This document shows, in pieces, positions 1-5,447 of a stretch of 5,447 nucleotides of DNA. The stretch's first letter is position 1, and each line of letters begins with the position of its first letter. This DNA is from Kiritimatiellia bacterium. Lineage in GTDB: Bacteria; Verrucomicrobiota; Kiritimatiellia; JAAZAB01. Position numbers and translations under genes: made by a program. The notes below the pieces were generated by a model, which was given only the letters and a program-made list of their open reading frames with translations, was not told the DNA's origin and ran no database searches. The stretch spans positions 1-5,447 of the forward strand of contig JAGYMT010000153.1 in assembly GCA_018400335.1 (NCBI GenBank). Reading direction: 5' to 3'.

Positions 1-23
1 TTCCACAGAGCCTCAAACTAACC

Positions 24-116
24 CTTAACCGCCACTCTTACTCGGATACGCTTACCCGACCCGCTTAACCGCCACTCTTACTCGGATACACTTACTCGAC
101 CCGCTTATGCGAGTCC
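24..116. repeat. Nested tandem repeat: two 40-bp units built from 13/14-bp CTTANNCG monomers
   Basis: Two adjacent 40-bp units (24-63 and 64-103) match at 38 of 40 positions, differing only at 50/90 (g/a) and 56/96 (c/t). Each unit itself splits into three monomers of 13, 14 and 13 bp that all begin CTTANNCG. The motif starts at 24, 37, 51, 64, 77, 91 and 104, seven times in a row, and the seventh monomer (104-116) is the diverged edge. On the rpsP strand the core reads CGNNTAAG, so it brings a TAA stop about every 13 bases and cannot be coding in all frames. It lies downstream of rpsP. The repeat is directly visible; its function is unknown. It could be a short minisatellite, part of a dispersed intergenic repeat family, or an array of protein-binding sites. 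Confidence 0.9.
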
Positions 117-175
117 TTCTCGCTGACACTCATAGCGCCATTCATCAACGGAATATCCCCCGGAAAACCCAGAAG

Positions 176-199
176 GGCCTCAACGAAGTTGGCTAGGCC
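176..199 (-). terminator. Possible weak terminator hairpin spanning the rpsP stop codon
   Basis: An inverted repeat covers the rpsP stop. An outer stem pairs 176-180 (ggcct) with 195-199 (aggcc), and an inner stem pairs 181-184 (caac) with 188-191 (gttg) around a 3-base loop, leaving a 3-base bulge at 192-194. On the transcribed strand it is followed by TTCTGGGTTTT rather than an unbroken run of T, so it is not a textbook intrinsic terminator. The pairing is visible; a role in ending rpsP transcription is only a guess. Confidence 0.25.
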
Positions 200-564
200 T
201 CGGTCTTCTGCTCGGGTTCCGGCTCGGGTTCGGGTGTTTGTTCCGGCGCCGGCTCCGGCATTGACTCTTGAGCGGGTTCAGGTGCGGCGGCCGCCTGGGC
301 GGGCGCTTCGGGTTCTGCCATGAGTCCCTTCTTCGCCTTACTCAAGAGGCTCGCTACAATTTCCGAAACCTGCGCGCCCTTCTTCCGCCACTCCTCGACC
401 TTTTCAAGATTGAGGTGGAAATTTTTTTCCTTCCGCTTGGGATCGTACCATCCGAGACTTTCGAGATACTTGCCATCCCGCGCGGAACGCGAGTCCGTGG
501 CTACTATGCGGAAACACGGATCATTGTTGGCGCCTGTTCTACGACATCTGATCTTAACAGCCAT
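193..564 (-). CDS. rpsP: 30S ribosomal protein S16 with acidic Pro/Glu/Ala-rich C-terminal tail
   Basis: S16 is a small-subunit ribosomal protein that binds 16S rRNA and helps assemble the 30S body and platform. The N-terminal 80 residues carry the family signature: it opens MAVKIRCRRTG, continues with the FRIVATDSRSARDGKYLESLG segment (residues 18-38) and WYDPKRK, and ends in the helical EWRKKGAQVSE region. Residues 82-123 form a low-complexity tail with 11 Glu, 11 Pro and 10 Ala among 42 residues, including an EPEPEPE run. Typical bacterial S16 is about 75-90 residues, so the tail accounts for the 123-residue length. The start is secure: the family begins MAVKIR and a GGAGG lies 6 nt upstream. 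The usual neighbours rimM, trmD and rplS are not seen in the 192 bases downstream. The gene lies 45 nt after the mannosidase stop and probably has its own promoter. Confidence 0.97.
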   Translation of the reverse strand: MAVKIRCRRTGANNDPCFRIVATDSRSARDGKYLESLGWYDPKRKEKNFHLNLEKVEEWRKKGAQVSEIVASLLSKAKKGLMAEPEAPAQAAAAPEPAQESMPEPAPEQTPEPEPEPEQKTEA

Positions 565-570
565 TATTTT

Positions 571-575
571 CCTCC
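571..575 (-). promoter_or_regulatory. Shine-Dalgarno of rpsP
   Basis: GGAGG on the minus strand, with 6 nt (AAAATA) between it and the ATG at 562-564. This near-ideal site confirms the rpsP start and fits a highly translated ribosomal protein gene. Confidence 0.9.
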
Positions 576-597
576 ACGAATTGCATCAAAGCCAATA

Positions 598-626
598 ACA
601 TTACACAAATCAGCGAACCGTATCAA
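598..626 (-). promoter_or_regulatory. Candidate sigma70-type promoter for rpsP
   Basis: On the minus strand TTGATA (621-626, five of six matches to the -35 consensus) is followed after exactly 17 nt by TAATGT (598-603, a poor -10 with three of six matches). It overlaps the last codons and the stop of the mannosidase gene and leads into an AT-richer leader of roughly 25-30 nt before the rpsP ATG. A separate promoter makes sense because a ribosomal protein should not depend on a sugar operon. The -10 is weak, so this remains tentative. Confidence 0.3.
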
Positions 627-3600
627 GCAGTATTTTTAGCGTCCTTATCTGGAACGGACGGAAATCCATGGCCACCCTGCCGTTCCTGGAGGGGAGCGTT
701 TTCTCTTCCCTCTCCATTAAGTCAACCTCCATGACGCGCCGGACGGGCAGCGCGCAGCTGAAGATGCGGCGGCCGCGGCAGCCGTGCGCTTCATATAGCC
801 GTACGATAACGGCATCATCATCCTCGGCCTTCTTGACGGTTTCGATTATGACGTTGTCGCCCGATATTGCCATGGCCGAAGACCGAGGAGCCAGGCGGCC
901 CGGGCCCGCCTTGACAACCGACACCGCGGCTGGCATGTTCAGTTCATACCCCGCCCGCACCACGCCGTTCGTGAAGCTGCCGGTGTGCGGGAAGATCGAG
1001 TAGGTGAACGAGTGCGTCCTGTTGACATCGGCGTTGACGTCGGGCGATTTCGCCGCGCGCAGCAGGCTGAGGGATATCACGTTTCCGAATGTGTCGTACC
1101 CGTACTTGCTGTCATTGAGAAGCGCCACGCCGTAATCGCCCTCCGACAGGTCGGCCCACTTCTGGGCCGGCACCTCGAACCTCGCGAAATCCTCCGGCCT
1201 GTTCCAGTGGGTGGGCCGCTCGACGCTCCCGAACTGGATCTCATAGCGCGCCTTCTCGGAGCGGACGTTGACGGGAAAGGAGACTTTCAGCAGCACGTCC
1301 TTTTCATCGCCCCATTCCACGTTCGTCTCGAAGTCCAGACGGCAGGAGCCTGCGCACAGGATAACGTCCTGCGTGATGAAGGATCTGCCGATCGCCCGTT
1401 TGAATCGGACAACAGAGCGAACGGGTCCGCGCTCAATGACCCGCGCGGAAACAAGCCGACCGTCGGTTTCGAGCGGCTTCTCCTTGTAGAAGATGTCAAT
1501 ATCCCATGCCGACTCGCTGACTGCCGTTTTGTCCTCATACAGTATAAACCTGTTGCCCGGCCTGCCCGGCTGGAGAACGTCGCGGCCGGCGAGCTTGTCG
1601 AATACGCGGCTGACCCGTCCAAGCCGGTCGAAAACGACGCGCAACCTTTCGTTTTCCATTCCCCGCGCGCTTGCCTTGACGGACGGGGCGGAAACTTCGC
1701 CGCTGGAGAGGTGGAACAGAGCGTGGCCCATGGAGGGGGCGGTTGCGCGGAAGCGCACGCGCCCGTCATGCCCGACCTGGGCGGGCTCGGGAGGACAGTC
1801 CGGCGCGGTGGCTGTATAATTGCTGCTCCGGGCCATTCCCTTGATGCTCAGCTCGGCAATGCAGTTTCTCTCCCATGACAGCGGATTGAAAACGAGCACG
1901 GGAATGCCCTTTCCTCGCGTATCCACCTTCGCGGCAAGGCGCGCGAGGGACTGTTTCCTCACGTTTGCCGCGATTTCGAAGACTTTCGAATAATCGCGAT
2001 CGGAGTCTTTGTACACAGGTCCGATCGAGCTGCCGGGCAGGATGTCGTGAAACTGATTCAGCAGGACGAGCTTCCATGCCTCGTTCAGACTCTTCTGGTC
2101 ATAGCGTCCGCCGAGCGGCATCCCCAGCGATGCGAGGATCTCGGCCTCTCTCAGGCGGATCTCGGACTGGCGGTTATTCCTCTTGTTCCATGCCTGGGTC
2201 GTATAGGTGCCGCGGTGGAACTCGAGGTAAAGCTCGCCGATCCACGAAGGCAGATCAATGGAATCCTTATCAAGGCGGTTAAAGAACTCCTTCGGGGTCA
2301 TCGGCACGAGTTTGGGCATGCCCTCGATATTGCGATAGCGCCGCATGCGTTCCAGCATCATCCTGTTCGGTCCGCCCCCGCCGTCGCCGTATCCGAAGAG
2401 GATAGCCTGTATGGGAGAACGGTCCTTCTCCCGATAATTGCGCTCGCCCATCATCATTTCCGGGGCGTGCAGGTCCGAATTGTAATTATCGGTGGGGAGG
2501 AAGTGAGCCAGCACCCGCGACCCGTCTATGCCTTCCCATCGGAAGGAATGGTGGGGAAAATTAGTGAACTGGCTCCAGCTTATCTTCTGGGTAAGGAAAT
2601 AGTTGATGCCGCTGCGCTTCAGAATCTGCGGTGTGGCGGCGGAATATCCGAACACGTCCGGCAGCCACAGGCACACGGCGTCCCTGTCGAATTCGCGCTT
2701 GAAGAAACGCGTTCCGAACAGAACCTGGCGGACCAGGCTCTCGCCGCCGGTGATGTTACAATCCGCCTCCACCCACATGCAGCCCACGGGCATGAACTGT
2801 CCTTTCTCTATCTTCGCCCTCATCCGTCTGTAAAGGGAGGGGTAGTTGTCCCGGGTGAATTCGAACAGATGCGGCTGACTCTGCGCGAACTTGAACTCCG
2901 GGTAGTTATCCATCAGTTCGAGAACGTTGGAGAAGGTTCGTCCGCACTTTCGTATCGTTTCGGCCAGAGGCCACAGCCATGCAACGTCAATATGGCTGTG
3001 CCCCATGCAGGCAAAGGTCTGGGCCGAGGAGTTGGCCTTGCGTGCAAGGACGGGCTTCAGGATGCGCCTCACCGCGGCGGCCTGCGTTTCAAGCGCCTGG
3101 CGGGCGGGCGTGCCGTAATCGAACAAGTTGACGGCCCGGCCCAGTGTGAAGATGATCGTGGCCCGGCGGGTGTCGTCTTCCGGCAGCGCCGAGCGGAGCC
3201 GGCTCTTGTTCCAAAAGGAGATATGCTGAGGATCGGCGACCATGTCGGCGAGCGAGCAGAGGTCCCAGTATGCGTCCTGCACGCAGCGGTTGAGAATGGC
3301 GATATGCGGCGCGCGCATCGGCGCCGATTTGCCGGTCTTCCATCCCTCGATGGAGCCGCCAGCCACGCCCTCGATCAACAACTCGACCTTCTCGCCGCCC
3401 TTTGCGCGCTTGAACAGAATATATTCGGACCGTCCGTAGTCCAGCGCCTGGACCGGCGCGCCCTCCCGGAAAATCAGGCACTCGCCGCCTGTTTGAAAAT
3501 GGAGCGCAACCGTCTCGTTCCTGAACCAGCGCGGTATTGTGAATCGAAGCCTGAACCAGCCTGTTCTCGTGTCCCGGCCCCAGAAATGACCGTCCGCGAC

Positions 3601-3780
3601 AGGCTTGAAATTCAGCTTGCGCGCCTCGTCCGGCTTGAGGAATTCGCGCGTCTCGGCGATGGCCGCATCGGACACAGGCGTGTGATTTGTCCAGATGAAG
3701 CGCTGCCCTATCTCCTCTATTCTCTTGTGTATCTTCAGCAGGTGTACGCGCTCGAGATTCTTCATTCCCTGGTCGCTCAT
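610..3780 (-). CDS. Alpha-mannosidase, glycoside hydrolase family 38 (cytosolic/MAN2C1- and Ams1-like type)
   Basis: This retaining, metal-dependent exo-alpha-mannosidase is expected to remove alpha-linked mannose from oligosaccharides or glycan fragments in the cytoplasm; no signal peptide is visible. Residues about 1-250 are the N-terminal region typical of the MAN2C1/Ams1-like branch (the GGECLIFREGAPVQALDYGRSEY stretch near residue 100). The GH38 catalytic domain starts near 255 with GHSHIDVAWLWP; H263 and D265 match the zinc ligands of the family. WLPDVFGYS gives the probable nucleophile and zinc ligand D375, FGYGDGGGG places a conserved Asp (D466) near the acid/base position, GELYLEFHRGTYTTQ is a family block (515-529), and NQFHDILPGSS supplies the last zinc ligand, H578. 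The mid and C-terminal beta-sandwich domains follow from about 620 and end normally at FRPFQIRTLKILL. At 1056 residues it is full length, with all expected catalytic residues present. GGAG lies 7 nt before the chosen ATG; the next Met (residue 6) has poor spacing. The start is 39 nt after the isomerase stop, which suggests co-transcription. The exact linkage cleaved cannot be read from the sequence. Confidence 0.96.
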   Translation of the reverse strand: MSDQGMKNLERVHLLKIHKRIEEIGQRFIWTNHTPVSDAAIAETREFLKPDEARKLNFKPVADGHFWGRDTRTGWFRLRFTIPRWFRNETVALHFQTGGECLIFREGAPVQALDYGRSEYILFKRAKGGEKVELLIEGVAGGSIEGWKTGKSAPMRAPHIAILNRCVQDAYWDLCSLADMVADPQHISFWNKSRLRSALPEDDTRRATIIFTLGRAVNLFDYGTPARQALETQAAAVRRILKPVLARKANSSAQTFACMGHSHIDVAWLWPLAETIRKCGRTFSNVLELMDNYPEFKFAQSQPHLFEFTRDNYPSLYRRMRAKIEKGQFMPVGCMWVEADCNITGGESLVRQVLFGTRFFKREFDRDAVCLWLPDVFGYSAATPQILKRSGINYFLTQKISWSQFTNFPHHSFRWEGIDGSRVLAHFLPTDNYNSDLHAPEMMMGERNYREKDRSPIQAILFGYGDGGGGPNRMMLERMRRYRNIEGMPKLVPMTPKEFFNRLDKDSIDLPSWIGELYLEFHRGTYTTQAWNKRNNRQSEIRLREAEILASLGMPLGGRYDQKSLNEAWKLVLLNQFHDILPGSSIGPVYKDSDRDYSKVFEIAANVRKQSLARLAAKVDTRGKGIPVLVFNPLSWERNCIAELSIKGMARSSNYTATAPDCPPEPAQVGHDGRVRFRATAPSMGHALFHLSSGEVSAPSVKASARGMENERLRVVFDRLGRVSRVFDKLAGRDVLQPGRPGNRFILYEDKTAVSESAWDIDIFYKEKPLETDGRLVSARVIERGPVRSVVRFKRAIGRSFITQDVILCAGSCRLDFETNVEWGDEKDVLLKVSFPVNVRSEKARYEIQFGSVERPTHWNRPEDFARFEVPAQKWADLSEGDYGVALLNDSKYGYDTFGNVISLSLLRAAKSPDVNADVNRTHSFTYSIFPHTGSFTNGVVRAGYELNMPAAVSVVKAGPGRLAPRSSAMAISGDNVIIETVKKAEDDDAVIVRLYEAHGCRGRRIFSCALPVRRVMEVDLMEREEKTLPSRNGRVAMDFRPFQIRTLKILLDTVR

Positions 3781-3787
3781 ATTCTTT

Positions 3788-3791
3788 CTCC
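3788..3791 (-). promoter_or_regulatory. Shine-Dalgarno of the alpha-mannosidase gene
   Basis: GGAG on the minus strand, 7 nt before the ATG at 3778-3780, within the 39-nt gap after the isomerase gene. It supports the first Met over the Met at codon 6, whose nearest purine run (CAGGGA) abuts the codon directly. No terminator or promoter is evident in this gap. Confidence 0.7.
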
Positions 3792-3819
3792 GGCGGAAGT
3801 TATGTTCATGCTGTTCCCA

Positions 3820-5178
3820 TCATATCATCTTGATTCCGAGGATTCTGCACAATCCGCGCAACACCCGGCGCTGGTCGCCATGAGCCAGGATGTAGTGCTG
3901 GCCCATGACCTTGTCCTGGAAATCCGGCATTAGGACGTCGAGGTCGATCGCCAGACTGGGCAGTTGCGGCGCGGGCGGCTGCCAGCCGGCTTCCTCCCAT
4001 TGCGGCGGCGGCATGGCCTCTCCCGTTGCAACGTGGAGGCAGTAGTCCGGGCCGCAATTGGCGAGCCGGGCGAGTGTCGCACGGCCGGTCTTGATTCTTG
4101 ATACATTGAGCAGGCCCTCTCCGAATCCGCCGAACGCCGTGGGCGTGATGCGCACCGGGCCCTCGACGACCAGCGGTGGCACGTAATCGGGCACGCCCAT
4201 AAGCACGCCCTTTTCGAGGAAATCGTAGAACTCAAGGTAGGCCGCGGCCTGTCCGGTGAGGCAGTGGACCATCAATTGCGTGGCGGCGCCGAGCGTGTCG
4301 TTTTCAGGGATCGTGCAGATATCGGGCTCGGCGGCGTGTAGCAGGGTCATGGCGCCCGCGGGCGCGAACTGGAAGAATTTCTTCACGCCGTCCACGTCCT
4401 TAAAGGAGATGGCGCCGTAACCCCGTTCGCGGATCTTGTTCCGCAGGGCCGTGAAGAGCCGTATGGTGTTTTCGATGGTCAGGGGCCGGGGTTTGGCGGT
4501 GAATTCCCAGTGCGTTTCCATCCAGCTTCGCCACTCGTCAATATCGGCCTTGCCGCAAGCGGCCATTGCGCGTTCGATCTCGAGCATTTCAAAAAACTCG
4601 ACCTCTATCCCGGTCCGGGCCCGAAGCGAAACGCCGTCATACAGGGTTCCGTAGAGGTTCATGTCGCGGAAGCCCATCTGCCCGATACGCGCTCCGCGCA
4701 GGAGTCTCGCAGCCTTGGCGGCCCGGGCGAAATCCATTATCTCTTCCACCGGCGGGGGGCTGTCAACCCGTTGTGCCACATACTCGAACACGTAGCCCAT
4801 GTCCGCCATCGGCTTGCGCAGCGCGGTGGTGCCGGCCTGCGGGGCGGCGGTGACGATCCGGCCGCCCTCTGTCCATCCGGCCAGGCCCCAGAGAACCATT
4901 GGGCAGTGCCGGAACCGGTCAATCACGGCGAACACTGCATGGGATGGTATCCAGCCCGCTATGCAGATAAGCAGGACATCAAAATCCCGTTTCTCCAACT
5001 CCTCGACCGCGCGCCGTGCGTCCTGTCCGGCCGGATCGTCGCTCACGGGCGCCGTTTCGAAAATATCCAGCTCATCCGCGGGCAGCGCGTCGCGCGCATC
5101 GCGGCAGAGTTTTTCCACGAGCTCGCGCGGAGTGTTCACCTCTCCGAATCCAACGAAAGCAGCCTTGATTTTGCGCAT
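3820..5178 (-). CDS. L-fucose/L-arabinose isomerase superfamily protein, substrate unknown
   Basis: Members of this superfamily use a divalent metal (often Mn2+) to interconvert aldoses and ketoses in sugar catabolism. Residue numbers here count from the first of the three ATGs (5184). The N-terminal half shows the Rossmann-like pattern of the family: KIKAAFVGFGEV (5-16), FDVLLICIAGW (68-78), then CPMVLWGLAGWTEGG (94-108). The C-terminal catalytic part has CTIPENDTLGAATQLM (290-305), where E294 fits the first metal-binding Glu. It is followed by LTGQAAAYLEFYDF (309-322) and, near the end, GQHYILAHGD (428-437), where H430 or H435 would be the metal-binding His. About 450 residues is shorter than FucI (about 590) but usual for uncharacterised relatives. 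No signal peptide or membrane segment is visible, so it should be cytoplasmic. I chose the third ATG because AGGAG lies 6 nt from it; starts at 5181 or 5184 add one or two residues. Next to an alpha-mannosidase it likely handles a sugar from the same glycan. It could instead act on a sugar other than fucose or arabinose. Confidence 0.85.
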   Translation of the reverse strand: MRKIKAAFVGFGEVNTPRELVEKLCRDARDALPADELDIFETAPVSDDPAGQDARRAVEELEKRDFDVLLICIAGWIPSHAVFAVIDRFRHCPMVLWGLAGWTEGGRIVTAAPQAGTTALRKPMADMGYVFEYVAQRVDSPPPVEEIMDFARAAKAARLLRGARIGQMGFRDMNLYGTLYDGVSLRARTGIEVEFFEMLEIERAMAACGKADIDEWRSWMETHWEFTAKPRPLTIENTIRLFTALRNKIRERGYGAISFKDVDGVKKFFQFAPAGAMTLLHAAEPDICTIPENDTLGAATQLMVHCLTGQAAAYLEFYDFLEKGVLMGVPDYVPPLVVEGPVRITPTAFGGFGEGLLNVSRIKTGRATLARLANCGPDYCLHVATGEAMPPPQWEEAGWQPPAPQLPSLAIDLDVLMPDFQDKVMGQHYILAHGDQRRVLRGLCRILGIKMI

Positions 5179-5184
5179 CATCAT

Positions 5185-5189
5185 CTCCT
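5185..5189 (-). promoter_or_regulatory. Shine-Dalgarno that decides among three consecutive ATG codons
   Basis: AGGAG on the minus strand touches the first ATG (5182-5184) with no spacer, is 3 nt from the second (5179-5181) and 6 nt from the third (5176-5178). Only the third has normal spacing, so it is the preferred start of the isomerase gene. Confidence 0.75.
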
Positions 5190-5249
5190 GAGTAACGTTT
5201 CAAAAACGGAGTCATGCCCCGATCGGCAATTCTGATTATGGACTTGACC

Positions 5250-5312
5250 CCGGCGACCCCGCGTTGCGCGGGGCAAGCCTTGCGCCTGCCATGCCTTTGG
5301 CATGGTCGCCGG
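5250..5312. repeat. Predicted three-way junction of inverted repeats upstream of the isomerase operon
   Basis: Three perfect 7-bp stems fit together. The closing stem pairs 5250-5256 (ccggcga) with 5306-5312 (tcgccgg). Directly inside it lie hairpin one, 5257-5263 (ccccgcg) with 5267-5273 (cgcgggg) around a 3-base loop, and hairpin two, 5289-5295 (ccatgcc) with 5299-5305 (ggcatgg) around TTT. A 15-base linker (5274-5288) separates the two hairpins. Both hairpins abut the closing stem with no unpaired bases. The stretch lies 66 nt or more upstream of the isomerase gene and has no convincing coding content. The pairing is directly visible. It could be a structured leader RNA, a palindromic repeat element, or both. 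Confidence 0.75.
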
Positions 5313-5317
5313 TAAAT

Positions 5318-5358
5318 GAGGTTTTTGGGGAAAAGCGCGCTTTCCCCCAAAAAACCTC
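5318..5358. repeat. Long imperfect inverted repeat (about 20-bp stem)
   Basis: The left arm 5318-5337 and the right arm 5338-5358 are nearly perfect reverse complements. They run gaggtttttgggg outward on one side and ccccaaaaaacctc on the other, with a GCGCGC centre that leaves a very small loop. The defects are an a/c mismatch or bulge next to the G/C tract and one extra A in the right arm. It can form a cruciform in DNA or a strong hairpin in RNA from either strand. No run of T follows it directly on either strand, so a simple intrinsic terminator is not well supported. Confidence 0.8.
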
Positions 5359-5363
5359 TCGCT

Positions 5364-5384
5364 CCTGCCGGATAAACCGGCAGG
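5364..5384. repeat. Perfect 8-bp hairpin with 5-base loop
   Basis: CCTGCCGG (5364-5371) pairs perfectly with CCGGCAGG (5377-5384) around the loop ATAAA. It is 5 bases from the long inverted repeat, so it belongs to the same palindrome cluster. On the minus strand a run of six T lies 9 nt after the stem, which is too far for a standard intrinsic terminator but leaves open a role in ending transcription from a gene beyond 5447. Confidence 0.75.
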
Positions 5385-5447
5385 GGACATGCCAAAATGC
5401 GAACGGCTGTGCCCGGATTGTCTGTCACGGCAAACTTTACCTTTCCT
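5385..5447. other. Window edge, no supported gene
   Basis: I see no supported gene, RNA gene or clear promoter here. A GTG-started minus-strand reading frame runs from 5428 through the palindromes and into the start of the isomerase gene, but it has no recognisable protein content. Confidence 0.5.

Noticed and set aside
24..103. CRISPR array
   Set aside because: The two 40-bp units are directly adjacent with no spacers between them, and no cas gene is present.
985..1878. 297-codon plus-strand open frame
   Set aside because: Same antisense codon register as the GH38 gene, with no independent Shine-Dalgarno or recognisable domain.
2047..3933. 628-codon plus-strand open frame opposite the mannosidase gene
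   Set aside because: It is in exact codon register with the GH38 gene and runs into the isomerase gene. It exists because the real gene avoids TTA, CTA and TCA codons, as GC-rich genes do. Its translation shows no recognisable family.
4510..5235. 241-codon plus-strand open frame opposite the isomerase gene
   Set aside because: Also in register with the real gene on the other strand and extends into the palindromic region; no recognisable domain.
5235..5240. CATAAT on the minus strand as a -10 box for the isomerase operon
   Set aside because: It matches TATAAT at five of six positions, but the sequence 17 nt upstream is G/C-rich hairpin with no resemblance to a -35 element, so I could not support a promoter.
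5318..5358. Intrinsic terminator
   Set aside because: The hairpin is strong but no run of T follows it on either strand, so I listed it only as an inverted repeat.
5072..5428. Minus-strand GTG-started frame of 118 codons upstream of the isomerase
   Set aside because: It reads through hairpin arms and then overlaps the first part of the isomerase in another frame. Composition looks like translated non-coding DNA.

Overview
This window looks like chromosomal DNA from a GC-rich bacterium. All three genes I can support lie on the minus strand, so transcription runs from high to low coordinates. In that order they are a sugar isomerase of the L-fucose/L-arabinose isomerase superfamily, a full-length class II-type alpha-mannosidase (GH38), and ribosomal protein S16 (rpsP). 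The S16 sequence is clearly bacterial. Its wording, together with a cytoplasmic glycan-degradation pair, would fit a member of the PVC superphylum (Verrucomicrobiota, Kiritimatiellota, Lentisphaerota or Planctomycetota). That placement is an impression from family resemblance, not a demonstrated assignment.

Layout. Positions 5179-5447 are mostly non-coding and rich in inverted repeats: a predicted three-way junction (5250-5312), a long imperfect hairpin (5318-5358) and a perfect 8-bp hairpin (5364-5384). The isomerase gene follows (5178 to 3820) with a strong Shine-Dalgarno that favours the third of three consecutive ATGs. A 39-nt gap leads to the GH38 gene (3780 to 610), so these two genes probably form one operon. 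A further 45-nt, AT-richer gap carries a plausible promoter and a strong Shine-Dalgarno for rpsP (564 to 193). The last 192 bases hold a weak hairpin over the rpsP stop and a short, regular nested tandem repeat (24-116).

How the genes work together. Neither the mannosidase nor the isomerase shows a signal peptide, so both should act in the cytoplasm. The mannosidase would release mannose or a related sugar from imported alpha-mannosides, and the isomerase would convert an aldose to a ketose for catabolism. The isomerase substrate cannot be read from the sequence. rpsP is a housekeeping gene that appears to have been placed downstream of this sugar operon, apart from its usual partners rimM, trmD and rplS. 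I see no CRISPR array, tRNA, rRNA, transposase or defence gene. The most unusual material is non-coding: the repeat downstream of rpsP and the structured region upstream of the isomerase.
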